This document shows, piece by piece, positions 46,788 to 50,864 of a stretch of 50,864 nucleotides of DNA. Source of the DNA: Planctomyces sp. SH-PL62 (GTDB taxonomy: Bacteria; Planctomycetota; Planctomycetia; Planctomycetales; Planctomycetaceae); the NCBI GenBank assembly GCA_945893045.1, contig CAMDEA010000038.1, positions 1 to 50,864 of the forward strand, read 5' to 3'. The notes below the pieces were generated by a model. That model searched no databases. It worked only from the letters and a program-made list of their open reading frames with translations, and was not told the DNA's origin. A program made the position numbers and the translations under genes. Position 1 is the first letter of the stretch; each line of letters starts with the position of its first letter.

Positions 46788-48007
46788 GGCTGATTCTTCA
46801 ACAGCGAGCACACGCCAACCGCTGCCAGTACGCACAACGGATACTCCGCCGGCAGCCGATAACGCAGCGAGCCGACGAAGACCGCGTGAATCGCCGCGAA
46901 GTAGAAGATTGGTCCGAGCGTCAAAAAACAGACCCAGGGCTGCTTTCGAGCTTGCCACCCGCCGCGCGCAGCCAACACGCAAACCGGAACGAAAAACGCC
47001 GCGACGAGCAGTCCTCGCCAGAAACCCCCGAACTCCTTCGCGCTCGGCCACGGCTTCCAATATCGCCATAGCTTCAAAAGCGACAGCTCGACTGCACGGC
47101 CGGGATGCTGGCGGGCGTACTGCCACGCCGCTTGTTTGTAGTGTTGATCGACGTCCCACTCGGACATCTGGGCCATCAAGTTGTCCCGATCGAAGAACGT
47201 CATATTGCTGTCGCCGTTCGCATCGGGATTCAGTCCGTCGTACAAGCTCGGCCCGGACCACAACGTCGTGAAGACCCAGTGACCACTGACCTCGTGATTC
47301 CGCCAGGCCCACGGCAGCATCGCCCCGAACAATCCGAGCAGCATCACTGCCGATTCGAGACACGCTTTGCCTCGCGACCTCTTGAGCAGGATCACCAGCA
47401 CGGCGAGCAACGGTCCGGCCAGCATCCAACTTGGCCGCACGTATGTTGCAATCGCGATGCTGATGCCGGTGAGGAGGGGCCACAAAATGGGATAACGGCT
47501 TTCGGCTTTCGGCTCTCGGCTTTCGGCCGGCAACCAATTTGCTGCGCACCAGAGGCTCAGCGTGAGCGTCAGCGCGAATAATGTTTCGCTGAGCAACAGC
47601 ACGCTGAAGCCGGTCATCACTGGTGAGATAGCTGTCAGGCCGCACGCGATCAACGCGATTCGTTCGTCGAACAATCTCCGTCCCAGCAGATAGACCGCAC
47701 CACACGCGGCAGTCCCGATCAACGCCAACAAACATCGTGCGGCAAATGGACTCTCGCCGAAGAGCTTCATCGACAGCGCCAACACAGCGGTGAAGCCGGG
47801 CATACGATGCACGTGGCGCGGCGGGTCGTACAACGAGAACCCTTGGCCGGCGGTCATCTTCCGAGCCAGTTCCCAATAGCCTTCGGCATCGCCAGCGATG
47901 AGGCACAATTGATCGCCGACTTTCTGCTGCACGGCCCACGCCGCCACCAGTCGTCCGACCAACGCCAACAGCAGAATCGCGATCAGCCACGTCCGCCCTC
48001 GAACCAT
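46751..48007 (-). CDS. Glycosyltransferase family 39-like membrane protein (ArnT/PMT type)
   Basis: 418 aa. The N-terminal helix (about 7-25) is followed by the luminal loop with the catalytic-type acidic pattern GDAEGYWELARKMTAGQGFS and RMPGFTAVLAL, then about nine or ten further membrane helices. This is the layout of GT-C fold enzymes that move a sugar from a polyprenyl-phosphate carrier to a target outside the cytoplasm (Arn T, protein mannosyltransferases). The donor and acceptor cannot be read. The last about 13 residues (QPAVPQPSGSGPL) are coded by the inverted repeat and are not part of the family. Same strand as the AsmA-like gene. Confidence 0.85.
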   Translation of the reverse strand: MVRGRTWLIAILLLALVGRLVAAWAVQQKVGDQLCLIAGDAEGYWELARKMTAGQGFSLYDPPRHVHRMPGFTAVLALSMKLFGESPFAARCLLALIGTAACGAVYLLGRRLFDERIALIACGLTAISPVMTGFSVLLLSETLFALTLTLSLWCAANWLPAESREPKAESRYPILWPLLTGISIAIATYVRPSWMLAGPLLAVLVILLKRSRGKACLESAVMLLGLFGAMLPWAWRNHEVSGHWVFTTLWSGPSLYDGLNPDANGDSNMTFFDRDNLMAQMSEWDVDQHYKQAAWQYARQHPGRAVELSLLKLWRYWKPWPSAKEFGGFWRGLLVAAFFVPVCVLAARGGWQARKQPWVCFLTLGPIFYFAAIHAVFVGSLRYRLPAEYPLCVLAAVGVCSLLKNQPAVPQPSGSGPL

Positions 48008-48067
48008 ATCCCGTCCCTGGAAAAAGGCGGCGGACTTTACGAGTGCTCCCCAAACGGGACAAGACCG

Positions 48068-48568
48068 CTATTCCTCCAGCAGCAGGTCGTCCTCGGTGAT
48101 CAACCGGTGCCCGCGTTCGGCCAGCACCTTGAGCGCCATATCGAGGTCATCGACCGAGAGGGCGATCGCTCCGCGACCTTGCCCGCGATACAGCAGCGGG
48201 TATGTGTAGTGAATGTTGACCTCGGCTTGCAGCAGCGAGCCGCAGATCATCGCGAACGGCTGATGCCCCTCCGGCAACTCGACGCCGATGATGTCGCTCT
48301 CGAAATACGCGAAGCCGGACAGGCTGAGAATCTCGCGGCCCCGATCATACGAACTGAGCATCACTCGCGCGGTCGCGCAGTCGTGAGAGTCATTGATGCT
48401 CAGTGCGATGATCCGCAGGTCATGCTTCTCGAAGATTCGCAGCAAGTCGCGCAGGCGGCCGAGCCGGTTTTCCAGAAACACACAGAACTGTCGCAGGCAA
48501 GGCCAGTCATGATCGCGAGCGGTCGCGTCGGCGATACCCGCTCCCAGACCGTCATACGAAGTGGCCAT
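48068..48568 (-). CDS. ACT-domain protein
   Basis: 166 aa from ATG 48568, which has GGAGG ten bases upstream; the frame is open to 48727 but the added residues look noncoding. Two ACT-type (beta-alpha-beta) units are visible: FCVFLENRLGRLRDLLRIFEK then LRIIALSIND (about 26-60), and a second around GVELPEGHQPFAMICGSLLQAEVNIH (95-125). ACT domains bind amino acids or other small molecules and regulate metabolic enzymes; there is no catalytic domain here. It resembles stand-alone ACT proteins of planctomycetes. Divergent from the HAD gene. Confidence 0.88.
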   Translation of the reverse strand: MATSYDGLGAGIADATARDHDWPCLRQFCVFLENRLGRLRDLLRIFEKHDLRIIALSINDSHDCATARVMLSSYDRGREILSLSGFAYFESDIIGVELPEGHQPFAMICGSLLQAEVNIHYTYPLLYRGQGRGAIALSVDDLDMALKVLAERGHRLITEDDLLLEE

Positions 48569-48741
48569 GATTGGTTTGCCTCCCTGACAAAGGACCGCGT
48601 GCGAGCCGCCCCAGGATGGGATTGCGAGACTGCCGCCGCCGCGAGATAGTCGCCGCGCGGTAAATCCGCGCAAACGCCGTGCCTTCCGTGCGGCGGAGTT
48701 GTATCCCTTCCTCGCAAAAAGCGTCAATTGGCGATTGATCC

Positions 48742-49350
48742 ATGATCCGCACCTGCTTGTTCGATATGGGCAACGTCCTGGTCTTCTTCTCGCACGATCG
48801 GATGTGTGAGCAGCTCGGCCAACTCTGCGACCGATCGACGGAAGACATTCGGCAACTGCTGCTCGAATCCGGCGTGCAATGGAACTACGAACGAGGCCGG
48901 CTCAGCCCTTCTCAATTCCACGATTGGTTCCAAGAGACCGCCGGCCGAAAGGTTCCCTTTGACGCCCTGAAGCGTGCGGCCTCGGATATCTTTTGGCTCA
49001 ACGAGCCGATCGTCCCGGTGCTCGATCAGCTCAAAGCTCAGGGCCTGCGGCTCGTACTGCTGTCGAACACCTGCATCACGCACTTCGAGTGGGTCCGCGA
49101 CCATTACGACGTGCTGCAACGCTTCGATGCCTGCGTGACCTCGTGTGGCGCAGGAGCCATCAAACCAGAACCCGCCATCTACGAAGCCGCCCTGCGCGAG
49201 ATTGGCTGCGATCCAGGCGAGTGCTTCTACACCGACGACATCCCGAAATACGTCACCGCCGGCCGCCAGCACGGTTTGATGGCCGAGGTCTTCACCGACG
49301 TGCCGTCGCTGCTCGGACACTTGGGCCAGCACGGATTGGCCGTTTCTTGA
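48742..49350 (+). CDS. HAD-superfamily hydrolase, subfamily IA (YihX-like)
   Basis: 202 aa. HAD motif I is FDMGNVLV (Asp8 nucleophile, with Asn in place of the second Asp, as in the YihX-like group). The helical cap occupies about 18-90. Motif II is VLLSNT, motif III SCGAGAIKPEPAIYEAAL with Lys, and motif IV FYTDD. HAD proteins of this group act on phosphorylated sugars or nucleotides; the substrate is not known. No ribosome-binding site precedes the ATG. The stop codon abuts the repeat at 49350. Confidence 0.92.
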   Translation: MIRTCLFDMGNVLVFFSHDRMCEQLGQLCDRSTEDIRQLLLESGVQWNYERGRLSPSQFHDWFQETAGRKVPFDALKRAASDIFWLNEPIVPVLDQLKAQGLRLVLLSNTCITHFEWVRDHYDVLQRFDACVTSCGAGAIKPEPAIYEAALREIGCDPGECFYTDDIPKYVTAGRQHGLMAEVFTDVPSLLGHLGQHGLAVS

Positions 49351-49421
49351 CCGTACCGCGACCGTTAGGGAGCGGCCCGCAGCGATAGATCGGACCACTC
49401 CCTAACGGTCGCGGTACGGCT
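49350..49421. repeat. REP-like inverted doublet, CCGTACCGCGACCGT family
   Basis: ACCGTACCGCGACCGTTAGG then GAGCGGCC (49350-49378) is matched by GGACCACTCCCTAACGGTCG then CGGTACGGCT (49392-49421). Third copy of this family. It lies between the HAD gene and the tRNA on the other strand. Confidence 0.85.
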
Positions 49422-49442
49422 GCGAAATACGCGACGGAAACG

Positions 49443-49471
49443 AAAAAGCCGACCCAATCGGATCGGCTTTT
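49443..49471 (-). terminator. Intrinsic terminator of the tRNA-Met transcript
   Basis: On the minus strand AAAAGCCGA pairs with TCGGCTTTT across a ten-base loop and continues into a T run. It lies eight bases after the tRNA. Confidence 0.85.
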
Positions 49472-49478
49472 CGTGTAG

Positions 49479-49552
<74 letters not shown>

Positions 49553-49706
49553 ACAGTCGCATCATTCTCTCTTTTGGCTCGCGGATGCGTCGCAAGCGGT
49601 GCGGGAGTATATCGGCACACTGAATGAAGTCGAGCAGCGCGGATGAAGAATTCTCAAACCACTTGGAACTTCACCGTGAGGGTTGTGCCGATCACGGCGA
49701 TCGAAG

Positions 49707-50546
49707 TCACAACCGCAACTCCTTCAGCGCATCCGCTGGCGACATGATGTAGCTGAGGTAAAACGGCCCGAACTCCGCATACCGCGCCGAGGCGCGATCA
49801 AAGCGCATCGTGTAAACGATCTCCTTGATGTGTTCGGGAGCGCGTCCCCACAGCGTCACCCCCCACTCCCAATCGTCGAAGCCGGTCGAGGCGGTGATGA
49901 GCTGCGACACGCGCCCGGCGAATTTGATTCCGGACGTCGCATGCTCGGCCATCAAGTCGGCTCGCTCGCTGAACGAGAGCTGATACCAGTTGGCGTTGGG
50001 GTGCCGAATTTTGTTCATCGGATAAAAGCAGGAGATCGGAAACGGCGGGAAGTCCGGATACATCCGCTGCTGATTCATCATCGGCAGCCGCTGCTCGTAA
50101 GCGGACATCTTTGCTTGGAACGCGGGATCGGAGGGATCGGTCCCTTCCCGCTTCAGCCGCTCGGCATATTGCTCGATCGACGGGACGTACTCGGAAATCT
50201 CCGTGATCGAGACGAACGAGTAAGCCGGCACCAGCACCGAGCCGAACCGGCTGGCGCGAATCCCTTGTCGAATCCCGTTGATCACCAGCGGGTCCGGGTC
50301 CAGGACCATGATTCCCAGGTCCGCTTCGTGCCGAGACACCACCGACGTTTGAATTCGTTTTGGAGCACCCTCGCGATTGGGATCGAGCAACTGAGTCAGT
50401 TGTTCAAGACCTTCCGCTCGCTGATAGTCGGCCAGCCCCTGCCATTCCTTCTGATTGACTCGCAGGTAAAGATGCAGGCAGTGCCAGCCTTCGGACATCT
50501 TGATGGTCGGCGGAGTGGCGGGAGGTGCGTGTTGCGGACGTTGCAT
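49707..50546 (-). CDS. hemQ: Heme-dependent/coproheme decarboxylase, chlorite dismutase-family (HemQ)
   Basis: 279 aa from ATG 50546, which has GGAG upstream; an ATG two codons earlier lacks it. HemQ decarboxylates coproheme III to protoheme in the coproporphyrin-dependent heme pathway. The family core is seen as FYPMNKIR, NWYQLSFSERADLMAEHATS, and FAGRVSQLITASTGFDDWEWGVTLW, then MRFDRASARYAEFGPFYLS. The helical N-terminal half also matches. Family members are usually about 250 aa, and the extra part is the first 20 residues. The neighbouring tRNA is on the same strand 154 bases downstream. Confidence 0.9.
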   Translation of the reverse strand: MQRPQHAPPATPPTIKMSEGWHCLHLYLRVNQKEWQGLADYQRAEGLEQLTQLLDPNREGAPKRIQTSVVSRHEADLGIMVLDPDPLVINGIRQGIRASRFGSVLVPAYSFVSITEISEYVPSIEQYAERLKREGTDPSDPAFQAKMSAYEQRLPMMNQQRMYPDFPPFPISCFYPMNKIRHPNANWYQLSFSERADLMAEHATSGIKFAGRVSQLITASTGFDDWEWGVTLWGRAPEHIKEIVYTMRFDRASARYAEFGPFYLSYIMSPADALKELRL

Positions 50547-50745
50547 GGTCAAGCTCCAACGGAATGCGAAAGCCGCCGAAGGATCGCCTGCGGCGGCTGA
50601 GGGACTGGTTTGCGAATCAGCGATTCACTCGGCGACAAGTTCACAGACTCCATCGCGGGCGGCATCGTATTGAGTTACGAAAGAGAAGGCGAAGCACGCT
50701 CATCCGTCGCTGAAGCAAGGGGTGTGCCCAGAGATATTGGCGGTG
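50547..50745. other. Gap between hemQ and the edge fragment, nothing recognised
   Basis: About 200 bases with a small stem GCCGCCG/CGGCGGC near 50571-50597 and no T run. No coding frame with family similarity. The promoter of hemQ should lie here but is not obvious. Confidence 0.35.
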
Positions 50746-50864
50746 TTAAGTTTTTGTGGTGTCGCAAGTTGACCAATAGGGTTGCCATTGATTGCTGTCG
50801 CGGAGGTTGGTCAGGGCGGAGACGGATTCGGCGTTGCGGAGATTCCAACGAGCACCAGAGCGTT
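50746..50864 (-). CDS. C-terminal fragment of a probable transposase (ISKra4-like), cut by window edge
   Basis: Open at the window edge, the minus-strand frame reads RSGARWNLRNAESVSALTNL then about 18 more residues to TAA at 50746-50748. RSGxRWxxxxAxxxxxLR followed by W-x-x-x-W is reminiscent of the end of ISKra4-type transposases, which are common in planctomycetes. Only 38 residues are available and the identity is tentative. No terminal inverted repeat was found. Confidence 0.4.
   Translation of the reverse strand, partial: RSGARWNLRNAESVSALTNLRDSNQWQPYWSTCDTTKT

Noticed and set aside
46731..48062. 443-aa minus-strand frame overlapping the GT39-like gene in another frame
   Set aside because: Arg-rich, no transmembrane pattern; the other frame has the GT-C fold features.
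48569..48727. Extended N-terminus for the ACT protein (to 48727)
   Set aside because: The added residues are low-complexity and Arg-rich; the ATG at 48568 has GGAGG upstream and family similarity begins there.

Overview
The window looks like a piece of a planctomycete (phylum Planctomycetota) chromosome. It encodes a DUF1549/DUF1553 protein with heme-like CxxCH motifs, a very large FG-GAP/cadherin-like/RTX protein with the LEPR/LEDR-type N-terminus typical of planctomycete surface proteins, a TIGR03032 protein, many two-component proteins, and scattered single-gene housekeeping loci. Composition is moderately GC-rich by eye. No genus can be assigned from the sequence alone.

Layout. 1-1026 is the 3' part of an hsdM-type methylase with no recognisable hsdS behind it. 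1312-16434 carries two paralogous hybrid histidine kinases (1508 and 965 aa) and an Hpt protein, with a 1738-aa repeat protein and a TIGR03032 protein between them on the minus strand. 16479-20638 has a DUF1549/DUF1553 protein and a leucine-rich-repeat lipoprotein. 20867-28746 holds panB, a candidate sigma-54-driven small RNA, an MFS transporter with an unusual insertion, a MobA-like nucleotidyltransferase, a release-factor-like protein, a BON protein, DAHP synthase, an M20 amidohydrolase and scpA. 28879-34257 is a sugar-oriented stretch: glucose dehydrogenase-like protein, galT and a GH57 enzyme. A 161-aa kinase-like mini protein sits inside it. 34360-38752 has a DUF1573 protein, ruvA, a GNAT-like protein with a small overlapping partner, a trpB 3' remnant, a zinc-ribbon membrane protein, a FixJ-type regulator and a NUDIX hydrolase. 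38959-42040 encodes two convergent sigma-54 activators, one with a variant GAFTGA loop. 42535-50864 has ispD, an AsmA-like protein, a GT39-like membrane glycosyltransferase, an ACT protein, a HAD hydrolase, an initiator-type tRNA-Met, hemQ and a probable transposase tail at the edge.

The most striking non-gene signal is a dense set of short hairpin repeats, mostly arranged head-to-head as inverted doublets and often bounded by GTAG/CTAC. They sit in many of the gaps, including six of nine convergent junctions. They resemble REP/BIME elements, fall into several sequence families, supply the TAG stop codon of three genes, and are translated as C-terminal tails of ScpA and the GT39 protein. The best candidates for something new are this network, the sigma-54 promoter plus approximately 90-nt RNA plus terminator at 21886-22003, and the kinase-like protein that stops right after its catalytic loop (30245-30730).
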